Assembly (NCBI GenBank): GCA_027686065.1
Contig: JAQCTH010000062.1
Location: forward strand, 1 to 21,134
Source: Clostridiaceae bacterium AF10-41
Lineage (GTDB): Bacteria > Bacillota > Clostridia > Clostridiales > Clostridiaceae
DNA: 21,134 nucleotides
Direction: 5' to 3'
The translations under genes and the position numbers were made by a program. The notes beneath the pieces were generated by a model that saw nothing but the letters and a program-made list of their open reading frames with translations, searched no databases and had not been told where the DNA came from. This document shows positions 1 to 6,849 of the stretch, in pieces. Position 1 is the first letter of the stretch. Every line of letters starts with the position of its first letter.

Positions 1-33
1 AGATATAAATAATAATTAAATTTAATTCAATAT

Positions 34-53
34 TATTTTAAGTTCTTAAAATA
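34..53. repeat. Short perfect AT-rich palindrome
   Basis: A 9-base arm (TATTTTAAG) is followed by two bases and its exact complement (CTTAAAATA). It lies downstream of the calcium ATPase gene (which reads leftward) and beyond the larger palindrome at 85-235. It could form a weak hairpin at the end of the ATPase transcript, but it has no GC-rich stem and no clear U-tract, so I do not call it a terminator. Confidence 0.4.
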
Positions 54-84
54 AATTGGCGAAGATAAATAGAATATGTGAAAT

Positions 85-235
85 AAGCATATAGCGAACA
101 AATAGAAGTACTTGGTAAAGGAAGAAGTACTATGCCTTAGTGTTGTTGGTTTGCCTGAGCGCAGCGAGTTTAACCAAAACTCTTGGCATAGTAGTTTTTC
201 TGAGCCTAGTACTTCTTTGTACAGCTATTTAGCTT
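85..235. repeat. Long nested imperfect palindrome (about 150 bases)
   Basis: Several arm pairs share one centre: AAGC 85-88 with GCTT 232-235; AGAAGTACT 104-112 with AGTACTTCT 208-216 (perfect, 9 bp); 126-136 with 185-195 (10 of 11 paired, core TACTATGCC); and TTGGTT 146-151 with AACCAA 172-177. The central loop carries GAGCGCAGCGAG, more GC-rich than anything nearby. The element sits about 30 bases beyond the stop codon of the leftward calcium ATPase gene, in a 267-base stretch with no credible gene. It would fold into a long cruciform or RNA hairpin. It may be a dispersed intergenic repeat, an RNA-stabilising 3' structure or an atypical terminator; the sequence alone does not decide. Confidence 0.65.
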
Positions 236-267
236 ATGGAACATATCTATTTATAGTAGCCTTTATA

Positions 268-2892
268 TTAATTTTTTCTTTCATTCATTCTAAAGAATAT
301 TTTAATTATTTCATTAACAACAAATGGAATTAATGAAATTAAGATAACTATTACCCAATCTTTAAATGTTAGAGAATAAACTTTAAAGATTTCTGCTGTG
401 AATGGTATTGTTATTATAGTGAATTGTAATAGTATTCCAAATAACACTGATGCAATTAACCATTTGTTTTTTAGTATTCCAACTTGAAATAAGGATTTAG
501 TTTCGTTTCTCATAGCAAGAGAATAAAACAATTGTGAAACACTAAGAACTACAAATGCCATTGTTTGAGCGTGTCTTAATGATTCTGGATATAAGTATTC
601 CCCAAGTACAAAAGCAAATAAAGTAGTTATACCTATTAGAATACCATTTATTATTAACAGTTTTCCCATTTTACCCGAAAACAAGCTTTCTTTTGGGTTT
701 CTTGGAGGAACATCCATAACATTTTTATCACCAGGATCAACCCCAAGAGAAAGAGCAGGGAAACTATCTGTAATTAGATTTACCCAAAGAATGTGTATTG
801 GTAATAAAGGTGAAGCCCAATTTAATAATATTGCAACAAATAAAGCAACAACTTCTCCTAAGTTACAGCTTAATAAGAATAAAATAGATTTTTTTATATT
901 ATTAAATATATTTCTTCCTTCTTCAACAGCTTTAACAATTGTAGTAAAGTTATCATCTGTTAAAACCATATCAGCAGCACCCTTAGCAACATCGGTTCCT
1001 GTAATTCCCATTGCAACACCTATGTCTGCTGCTTTTAAGGATGGGGCATCGTTAACACCATCACCTGTCATAGAAACTATATTTCCATGAGCTTTAAATG
1101 CTTTTACAATTTTAACTTTATGCTCAGGAGATACACGAGCGAAAATTCTATAATTATTAACTATTTTAGTAAATTCCTCATCTGAGTAACTATCTATTTC
1201 GCTTCCAGACATAGCTTCAGATATATCATTAGCTATACCAAGCTCTTTGGCAATAGCAACAGCTGTATTTTTATGATCTCCTGTTATCATTATAGTTCTA
1301 ATACCAGCATTCTTACTAACTTGAATAGAACCTTTTACTTCTTCTCTAGGAGGATCTATCATACCCATAAAGCCTACAAAGATTAAGTTTTCTTCTAACT
1401 CATCTATAGCAACATGTTCATTTTCTATATTCTTATAACCTAAAGCTAAAACTCTTAAGGCATCATCAGACATCATATTTGAAGCTGAAAGAATTTTATT
1501 TTTTTCTTCATTAGTAAAGTCTTTAATTTCTCCATTAACTAATATTTTATTAGATATTTTTAAAATACTATCTATAGCACCTTTAGTAAAAACAGTAAAA
1601 GCATTATTATAACTACTTACTGTTGTCATAAGTTTTCTATCGGAATCAAATGGGATTTCATTTACTCTCTCATGAGAAGTATTTAAATCTTCCTTGAATA
1701 TATTTAATTTATTTCCTACATCAATTAAAGCAACTTCAGTAGGATCACCAGTTTGTACTCCATTTTTGGAAGTAGCATCGTTACATAAAATCATACCATA
1801 AACTAAAGTTTTACTTTCATCATTATTAATATCAATTTCATCTAATGTCTTAATTTCTCCATTAACATAATATTTTTTTACTGTCATTTTATTTATTGTT
1901 AATGTACCAGTTTTATCAGAACAAATTATATTAACAGAACCTAATGTTTCAACAGAAGGCAGTTTTCTAATAATTGCATTTTCTTTTATCATTCTTTGGA
2001 CGCCAAGAGCAAGTACAATAGCAACTATTGCAGGCAGCCCTTCAGGAATAGCAGCAACAGCTAAGCTTATAGATGTCATGAACATTTCAAGGAAATCTCT
2101 ACCTTGAAACATAGAAACTATAAACATAAGTATAGATATTCCTACTGCCATAAAGCCTAAAACTTTACCAAGTTGAGCTAACTTTTTTTGAAGCGGAGTT
2201 ATATTTTCTTCTTCAGCATCTAACATTTTAGCTATTTTACCTATTTGAGTATTCATTCCTGTAGCTATTACAATACCAAGACCTCTACCATAGGTGGCTA
2301 GAGTAGACATAAAAGCCATATTATGCTGATCACCAATAGGAACATTATTTTCTTCAGATATAATATCAGAATTTTTTTCAGAAGGTACAGATTCACCTGT
2401 GAATGCTGATTCTTCAATTTTTAAATTAGCAGTTTCAATTAATCTTAAATCAGCAGGAATGTATCTTCCGGCATCAATTACTACAATATCTCCAACAACA
2501 ACTTCCTCTGATGAAACTTCAATAATTTGCCCATCTCTTTTAACAAGGGCTTTAGGGGTAGACATATTTTTCAAAGCTTCTAAGGCCTTTTCAGCTTTAG
2601 ACTCTTGAATAACGCCTATTATTGCATTAATAAATATTACGAAAAGAATTATTATTGCATCACTTATTTCTCCAACAATAGCAGAAATTATGGCTGCAAC
2701 TAATAAAATATAAATCATAATATCATTGATTTGAGAAAGAAAAAGTTGTAAAAAAGATTTTTTCTTTTTTCCTTGAAGTTTATTTAAACCATTTTTTTCT
2801 AATCTTATCTTTACTTCTTCTGAAGAAAGACCATTAATAATATCAGAAGATAGAGTTTTTACTATTTCCTCTGAATTTTCATTAAACCACAT
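268..2892 (-). CDS. Calcium-transporting P-type ATPase (type IIA, SERCA/PMR1-like)
   Basis: This 874-residue membrane pump probably exports Ca2+ from the cytoplasm using ATP. Visible motifs: actuator TGES (165-168), M4 PEGLPA (283-288), phosphorylation site DKTGT (326-330, Asp326), nucleotide-binding KGA (437-439), TGD (537-539) and hinge TGDGVNDAP (609-617). The PEGLPA glutamate, N677 and E680 in M5 (NLGE) and N705, T708 and D709 in M6 (NLITD) match residues that bind Ca2+ in SERCA-type pumps. The M8 position usually holding Glu appears to be Gln (SVSQLF, about 784-789), so one site may differ. I chose the start at 2892 because GGGAGGAA lies seven bases upstream; an in-frame ATG at 2949 would add 19 residues but lacks such a site. 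The gene stands alone and diverges from yaaR. Ion specificity is inferred from these motifs; another type II cation pump is the main alternative. Confidence 0.9.
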   Translation of the reverse strand: MWFNENSEEIVKTLSSDIINGLSSEEVKIRLEKNGLNKLQGKKKKSFLQLFLSQINDIMIYILLVAAIISAIVGEISDAIIILFVIFINAIIGVIQESKAEKALEALKNMSTPKALVKRDGQIIEVSSEEVVVGDIVVIDAGRYIPADLRLIETANLKIEESAFTGESVPSEKNSDIISEENNVPIGDQHNMAFMSTLATYGRGLGIVIATGMNTQIGKIAKMLDAEEENITPLQKKLAQLGKVLGFMAVGISILMFIVSMFQGRDFLEMFMTSISLAVAAIPEGLPAIVAIVLALGVQRMIKENAIIRKLPSVETLGSVNIICSDKTGTLTINKMTVKKYYVNGEIKTLDEIDINNDESKTLVYGMILCNDATSKNGVQTGDPTEVALIDVGNKLNIFKEDLNTSHERVNEIPFDSDRKLMTTVSSYNNAFTVFTKGAIDSILKISNKILVNGEIKDFTNEEKNKILSASNMMSDDALRVLALGYKNIENEHVAIDELEENLIFVGFMGMIDPPREEVKGSIQVSKNAGIRTIMITGDHKNTAVAIAKELGIANDISEAMSGSEIDSYSDEEFTKIVNNYRIFARVSPEHKVKIVKAFKAHGNIVSMTGDGVNDAPSLKAADIGVAMGITGTDVAKGAADMVLTDDNFTTIVKAVEEGRNIFNNIKKSILFLLSCNLGEVVALFVAILLNWASPLLPIHILWVNLITDSFPALSLGVDPGDKNVMDVPPRNPKESLFSGKMGKLLIINGILIGITTLFAFVLGEYLYPESLRHAQTMAFVVLSVSQLFYSLAMRNETKSLFQVGILKNKWLIASVLFGILLQFTIITIPFTAEIFKVYSLTFKDWVIVILISLIPFVVNEIIKIFFRMNERKN

Positions 2893-3011
2893 AAAAATTC
2901 CTCCCACTTCTAAAAATTGTAAAATAAATTCTCTATATAAGTATATCATGATTACTTTTAATAATATTAATACATGGGAAAAAAAGTGAGAAAATATTTT
3001 CTAAATAATGA

Positions 3012-3017
3012 TATAAT
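3012..3017 (+). promoter_or_regulatory. Possible -10 element for the yaaR gene
   Basis: A perfect TATAAT lies 26 bases upstream of the chosen yaaR start. I see no good -35 hexamer at the expected distance, so this is a weak promoter call. It does support a start at 3043, because the in-frame ATG at 2974 lies upstream of this element. Confidence 0.35.
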
Positions 3018-3042
3018 AATCTTTAGAGAAAGGGTGAGTAGC

Positions 3043-3465
3043 ATGGAAATAGGAAGAATTAATAGAAAAACTCCTGTTAAGCAGGATAAAAAAGTGGTTT
3101 CAGAAAAAAGAGACTTTTCTCAAAGCTTCAATCAAGCTAGAGAAAGAAAATCTGAAGAGCAATTAAAGGAAATGATTGAAGATATTCATAAAAAGGGAAA
3201 TAGATTAGTTATCACCAAAACATATGGAGATGTAATAGCTTATAAAAAGCTAATAAAAGAATATTTAGAGTCAATTTTAAAATTTATGTATGACACAAAA
3301 AAAGATATTAGTTTTTGGCAAACTCAATATTTTATAACAATAGATACAATAGATCAAAAACTTGAAGACTTAACTAGATCCCTTTTAAATGGAGAAGAAG
3401 AAAACTTAAATATAGCTGCATCAATTGATGAAATTCAAGGATTAATAGTAGATATTTATCGATAA
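3043..3465 (+). CDS. YaaR family protein (DUF327)
   Basis: A soluble, highly charged 140-residue protein with no signal peptide or membrane segment. It resembles the Firmicute YaaR/DUF327 family in length and in two conserved blocks: GNRLVITKTYGDVIAYKKLI (about residues 52-71) and the C-terminal segment from YDTKKDISFWQTQY (about 83) to DEIQGLIVDIYR. The family is mostly helical and its biochemical function is, as far as I know, not established. The start at 3043 is preferred over an in-frame ATG at 2974 because AGGGTGAG lies just upstream and the family begins with a short basic MEIGRINRK-like N-terminus. It is flanked by a divergent calcium pump and a downstream ABC exporter with its own promoter, so context suggests no role. 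Confidence 0.8.
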   Translation: MEIGRINRKTPVKQDKKVVSEKRDFSQSFNQARERKSEEQLKEMIEDIHKKGNRLVITKTYGDVIAYKKLIKEYLESILKFMYDTKKDISFWQTQYFITIDTIDQKLEDLTRSLLNGEEENLNIAASIDEIQGLIVDIYR

Positions 3466-3500
3466 ATTTTAATAAAATATTTCAAAATATTAAAGATTCC

Positions 3501-3529
3501 TTGAAAATAATTATCAATAGGGCTATTAT
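3501..3529 (+). promoter_or_regulatory. Sigma-A-type promoter for the ABC exporter
   Basis: TTGAAA (3501-3506) and TATTAT (3524-3529) are separated by 17 bases, each one mismatch from the sigma-A/sigma-70 consensus. The predicted transcript would begin near 3536, about 40 bases before the start codon, which is preceded by AGGAGG (3563-3568). This indicates that the exporter is transcribed separately from yaaR. Confidence 0.6.
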
Positions 3530-3574
3530 TAAAGAATAATAAAAATATAACGTAGTAATAATAGGAGGTTATTT

Positions 3575-5287
3575 ATGGTAAAAAGATTTATTAGTTATTA
3601 TAAGCCATATAAAAAATTATTTTTCTTAGATATGGCTGCTGCATTTATAGCAGCAGCATGTGATCTTGTTTATCCTATGATGACAAGAACATTGGTAAAT
3701 GATAGTATTCCAAATAAAAATCTTAGAATGCTAGTAGTATTTGGGGTTACTTTATTAATAATATATGTAGTAAAAGCAGGGTGTGGTTACTTTATGCAAT
3801 ACTATGGACATGTTATGGGAGTACATATGCAGGGGGATATGAGAAAAGATATGTTCTTGCGTTTGCAAAAGTTACCTAATAGTTATTTTGATAACAATAA
3901 AACAGGTGACTTAATGAGTAGAATGATAAATGATCTTATGGAAGTATCAGAACTTGCTCACCATGGACCCGAGGATTTATTTATTTCTCTTGTTATGTTA
4001 ATTGGATCATTTGTAGCATTAAGTACAATAAACATTCCACTAACACTTATTATATTTGCATTTATTCCATTTATAGTTTTATTTACATTAAAGCAAAAAA
4101 ATAGAATGATGAGTGCTTTTATGGAGACTAGGGTTGAAACATCAGCAGTAAACTCTAATTTAGAAAACTCACTTTCAGGTATAAGAATAACTAAAGCTTT
4201 TGTTTCTCATGAACATGAAATAGATAAATTTGAACATGGAAACAATAAGTTCAAAAATGCTAGATCTAGAGCATATAAAGTTATGGCTGAATATTTTGCA
4301 GGTGTTGGCTTTGGAATAGATATTTTAGATTATGTAGTTTTAATTGCAGGAGGAGTATTTACATACTTAGATATTATAAATTTAGGAGACTTCTTTGCAT
4401 ATCTTTTATATATAAAGCTATTTACTCAGCCAATTAAAAAATTAGTTAACTTTATGGAGCAATATCAAAATGGAATGACTGGGTTTAAAAGATTTATATC
4501 TATTATAGATGAAGAAATTGAGAATGATGGAAACTTAGAATTGAAAGATGTAAAAGGCTATATAAAGTTTGATAATGTTCATTTTAGTTATGATGAAAAA
4601 AATATATTAGAAGGAATAGACTTAGATATAGAACAAGGAAAAATGCTAGCATTAGTAGGTCCTTCTGGTGGAGGTAAAACTACATTTTGTAATTTAATTC
4701 CTAGATTCTATGATGCTACTGAAGGAAACATTTATATTGATGATATAAGTATATATGATACAAAATTAGAATCTTTAAGAAAAAATATAGGTATAGTACA
4801 ACAAGATGTATTCTTATTTACAGGAACAATAAGAGATAATATATTATATGGTAAGCATGATGCAGGTGATGAAGAAGTAGTAAAAGCTGCTAAAAGAGCA
4901 AATATACATGAATTTATAATGACATTACCAGCAGGATATGATACTTATATAGGGGAGAGAGGGGTCAAGCTTTCAGGAGGACAAAAACAAAGAATATCAA
5001 TAGCTAGAGTATTCTTAAAAAATCCACCTATATTGATTTTAGATGAGGCAACATCAGCTTTAGATAATACAACTGAATATATGATACAAAAATCCTTAGA
5101 GGAACTTTGCAAAGGCAGAACAACTATAGTTGTAGCCCATAGATTATCTACAATAAAAAATGCAGATGAAATTTTAGTTTTAACAGATAAAGGAATCGAA
5201 GAAAAAGGAAGTCATGAAGAATTGCTTAAAGAGCAAGGTTTATATAAAGAATTATATGAATCTCAATTTTTACATTTAAAAAAATAA
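3575..5287 (+). CDS. ABC-type half-transporter, MsbA/BmrA-like exporter
   Basis: A 570-residue fusion of an N-terminal transmembrane domain (about residues 1-310, six predicted spans, with the EXE loop region FMETRVETSAVNSNLENSLSGI near 182-203) and a C-terminal ATPase domain. The ATPase has Walker A GPSGGGKTT (362-370), Q-loop (about 409-411), signature LSGGQ (466-470), Walker B ILILDE (486-491), D-loop SALD and switch His522. It should dimerise and export hydrophobic compounds, lipids or peptides; a single half-transporter with no adjacent partner suggests a homodimer. The substrate cannot be read from the sequence. AGGAGG six bases upstream supports the start. No substrate or immunity gene lies nearby, and the following redox operon has its own promoter and operator. 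Confidence 0.9.
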   Translation: MVKRFISYYKPYKKLFFLDMAAAFIAAACDLVYPMMTRTLVNDSIPNKNLRMLVVFGVTLLIIYVVKAGCGYFMQYYGHVMGVHMQGDMRKDMFLRLQKLPNSYFDNNKTGDLMSRMINDLMEVSELAHHGPEDLFISLVMLIGSFVALSTINIPLTLIIFAFIPFIVLFTLKQKNRMMSAFMETRVETSAVNSNLENSLSGIRITKAFVSHEHEIDKFEHGNNKFKNARSRAYKVMAEYFAGVGFGIDILDYVVLIAGGVFTYLDIINLGDFFAYLLYIKLFTQPIKKLVNFMEQYQNGMTGFKRFISIIDEEIENDGNLELKDVKGYIKFDNVHFSYDEKNILEGIDLDIEQGKMLALVGPSGGGKTTFCNLIPRFYDATEGNIYIDDISIYDTKLESLRKNIGIVQQDVFLFTGTIRDNILYGKHDAGDEEVVKAAKRANIHEFIMTLPAGYDTYIGERGVKLSGGQKQRISIARVFLKNPPILILDEATSALDNTTEYMIQKSLEELCKGRTTIVVAHRLSTIKNADEILVLTDKGIEEKGSHEELLKEQGLYKELYESQFLHLKK

Positions 5288-5341
5288 ATAATATAAATTT
5301 ATAAGTTGGAGAAAATAAATTATATAATCTTTTATAAAGTA

Positions 5342-5370
5342 TTGACTATAAGAAAATAATTGTATAAAAT
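5342..5370 (+). promoter_or_regulatory. Putative promoter of the thioredoxin operon
   Basis: TTGACT (5342-5347) is followed after 17 bases by TAAAAT (5365-5370), or after 15 bases by TATAAA (5363-5368). Either gives a transcript beginning near 5375-5378, just ahead of the CsoR-like palindrome at 5383-5399. A repressor bound there would block early transcription. Confidence 0.5.
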
Positions 5371-5382
5371 TAAAATATAATC

Positions 5383-5399
5383 ATACCCTTAGGGGGTAT
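5383..5399. promoter_or_regulatory. CsoR/CstR-family-like operator
   Basis: ATACCCTTAGGGGGTAT is a G/C tract palindrome (ATACCC, five bases, GGGTAT), standing out sharply in AT-rich surroundings. It closely resembles the operators of CsoR-family repressors (copper-sensing CsoR, persulfide-sensing CstR), which recognise ATACCC..GGGTAT-type sites. It lies between the predicted promoter and the ribosome binding site GGGAGG (5403-5408) of the thioredoxin gene. No csoR-like gene is in the window, so the regulator and inducer (copper, reactive sulfur or other) are inferred. Confidence 0.65.
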
Positions 5400-5417
5400 A
5401 TCGGGAGGCAGATTTAT

Positions 5418-5732
5418 ATGGTTCAACACGTATCAGAAACAGATTTTAATGAAGTAGTATTAAATTATGAAGGAGTTGTATTAGTAGATTTTTGGGCAAC
5501 TTGGTGTAATCCTTGTAAGATGATTGCTCCTATAATAGAAGAAGTTTCAACAGAAATAACTAATGCAAGATTTGTAAAGATAGATGTAGATGAAAATGCA
5601 AATTTAGCAAATAAATATCAAATATTAAGTATTCCAACTTTAATGATATTTAAAAATGGTACACCTGTAGATACCTTAGTTGGTTTTATGCCAAAGGATT
5701 CTTTAAAGGATGCTATTATTAAACATCTATAA
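5418..5732 (+). CDS. trxA: Thioredoxin with WCNPC active site
   Basis: A 104-residue, single-domain cytoplasmic thioredoxin. The active site is W29-C30-N31-P32-C33, preceded by VDFWAT. The cis-proline loop is SIPT (Pro73), and the FVKIDVDEN strand and C-terminal GFMPKDSLKDAI helix are in place. Most thioredoxins have WCGPC; Asn in place of Gly may alter redox potential or partner choice. The gene is first in a two-gene operon, 17 bases ahead of its presumed reductase. It is preceded by GGGAGG and a CsoR-like operator, suggesting induction by metal or sulfur stress instead of housekeeping expression. The fold assignment is secure. Whether this is the main thioredoxin of the cell is not known. 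Confidence 0.93.
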   Translation: MVQHVSETDFNEVVLNYEGVVLVDFWATWCNPCKMIAPIIEEVSTEITNARFVKIDVDENANLANKYQILSIPTLMIFKNGTPVDTLVGFMPKDSLKDAIIKHL

Positions 5733-5749
5733 TAAGAAGAGGTAGAAAA

Positions 5750-6619
5750 GTGAGCGAAAGATATGATATTGCAATAGTAGGTAGTGGTCCTGCTGGATTA
5801 TCAGCAGCATTAAATGCCAAAATAAGAAATAAAAAATTTATAGTTTTTGGAAACAATAATTTGAGCAATAAACTTGCTAAGGCACCTAAAGTAAATAATT
5901 ATTTAGGACTTTATGGTTTAACAGGAGAAGGCATCAAAGAAAGACTTCAAGAGCATTTAAAGGCTATGGATATTGCAATAATTGAAGAAAGAATAAATAA
6001 CATATATGCAATGGGAGAATATTTTGCTTTAATGGCAAATGATAAATCTTTTGAAGCAAAATCTATTATTTTAGCAACAGGAATAGAATACACAAAACCT
6101 ATCGAAGGTGAGGAAAAGTATCTAGGTAGGGGAGTGGGATATTGCGCAACCTGTGATGCTCCATTATATAAAGGAAAAACTGTTACTATAATAGGATATA
6201 ATAAAGAAGCAGAAGCGGAAACAAATTATGTTTCAGAATTAGCAGGTGAAGTATATTATATTCCTATGTACAAAGACAAATATATTTTAAAAGATAATAT
6301 AAAAATAATAGAAGATAATCCTAAAGAAATTATAGGTGAGAGCAAAGTAAATAAATTGATTTTAAAAGACTCTGAGATATTAACAGATGCAGTCTTTATA
6401 TTAAAAGACTCAATATCTCCAGGACAACTAGTTCCAGGATTAAAGATAGAAGAAAACCACATTGCAGTTGATAGGCTTATGAAAACTAATATACCAGGAT
6501 GTTTTGCAGCTGGGGATTGCGTTGGTAGGCCGTATCAATATATAAAGTCTGCAGGAGAAGGAAATATTGCAGCTCTTAGTGCAGTACAATATTTAGATTC
6601 AATAAATAAGAAGAAATAG
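5750..6619 (+). CDS. Thioredoxin reductase-like flavoprotein, probably ferredoxin-dependent (FFTR type)
   Basis: A 289-residue two-domain FAD disulfide reductase. It has the FAD-binding GSGPAG (11-16), the redox pair C132-A-T-C135 in GYCATCDAPLYKGK, and the C-terminal FAD motif GCFAAGDCVGRPYQYIKSAGEG (from 250). The second nucleotide-binding fold is degenerate: where NADPH-dependent TrxB has GxGxxA and HRRxxxR, this protein reads IIGYNKEAEAE (147-157) and YIPMYKDKY (170-178). Loss of both motifs is the hallmark of the clostridial flavin-dependent ferredoxin-thioredoxin reductases, which take electrons from reduced ferredoxin. It presumably reduces the adjacent WCNPC thioredoxin. Start is GTG at 5750, with AAGAGG upstream and a 17-base gap from trxA. 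A plain NADPH TrxB is the alternative, but the missing motifs argue against it. Confidence 0.8.
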   Translation: MSERYDIAIVGSGPAGLSAALNAKIRNKKFIVFGNNNLSNKLAKAPKVNNYLGLYGLTGEGIKERLQEHLKAMDIAIIEERINNIYAMGEYFALMANDKSFEAKSIILATGIEYTKPIEGEEKYLGRGVGYCATCDAPLYKGKTVTIIGYNKEAEAETNYVSELAGEVYYIPMYKDKYILKDNIKIIEDNPKEIIGESKVNKLILKDSEILTDAVFILKDSISPGQLVPGLKIEENHIAVDRLMKTNIPGCFAAGDCVGRPYQYIKSAGEGNIAALSAVQYLDSINKKK

Positions 6620-6622
6620 ATT

Positions 6623-6662
6623 AAAAAATATACAGCATCAAGATTTGATGCTGTATATTTTT
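6623..6662 (+). terminator. Rho-independent terminator of the thioredoxin operon
   Basis: A perfect 17-bp stem (6625-6641 with 6645-6661, core ACAGCATCAA / TTGATGCTGT) with a three-base loop GAT and a T-rich 3' arm begins six bases after the reductase stop codon. The A-run on the left arm could allow weaker function on the opposite strand. It separates the redox operon from oleate hydratase. Confidence 0.9.
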
Positions 6663-6748
6663 GCATTAGAAAAGATTTCTTTAAAGTTTAGCTCTTATTA
6701 ATATGAATAGAGTATTTATAATATGAACAAATTATAAGAAGTAAGGAA

Positions 6749-6778
6749 ATTTAGACAAATAATAAATATTGTCTAAAT
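6749..6778. promoter_or_regulatory. Perfect inverted repeat upstream of oleate hydratase (candidate operator)
   Basis: ATTTAGACAA (6749-6758) and its exact complement TTGTCTAAAT (6769-6778) are spaced by ten bases. The repeat lies about 70 bases before the oleate hydratase start, and its right arm contains a possible -35 hexamer. Its size and place fit an operator for a dimeric repressor such as a TetR-type regulator. No regulator gene is adjacent, so the binding protein is unknown. Confidence 0.5.
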
Positions 6779-6797
6779 ACATTATAATTTGGATAAA
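6769..6797 (+). promoter_or_regulatory. Possible promoter for oleate hydratase
   Basis: TTGTCT (6769-6774) and GATAAA (6792-6797) are 17 bases apart; the second hexamer is a weak match. TATAAT also occurs at 6783-6788 and 6799-6804 but without a good -35 partner. Overlap of the -35 with the inverted repeat would make repression straightforward if this promoter is real. Confidence 0.3.
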
Positions 6798-6849
6798 CTA
6801 TAATACTAATAAGAAAGAGAAAACATTAAGGAAAGTTGAGGTATAGCTT

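Noticed and set aside
112..333. A 73-codon open frame on the + strand
   Set aside because: It lies within the long palindrome and runs antisense into the end of the calcium ATPase gene, has no family resemblance and begins inside repeat sequence.
2893..2949. An upstream in-frame ATG for the calcium ATPase (19 extra residues)
   Set aside because: The internal ATG at 2892 has GGGAGGAA at proper spacing, and the extension is unlike the cytoplasmic N-terminus of this family.
2974..3042. A longer start for the YaaR protein
   Set aside because: The ATG at 3043 has a good ribosome binding site, and a TATAAT lies between the two starts, so the upstream ATG may not be transcribed.
5750..6619. Ordinary NADPH-dependent TrxB
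   Set aside because: The NADPH-binding glycine motif and HRRxxxR are both missing, so I prefer a ferredoxin-type enzyme, with an assay needed to settle it.
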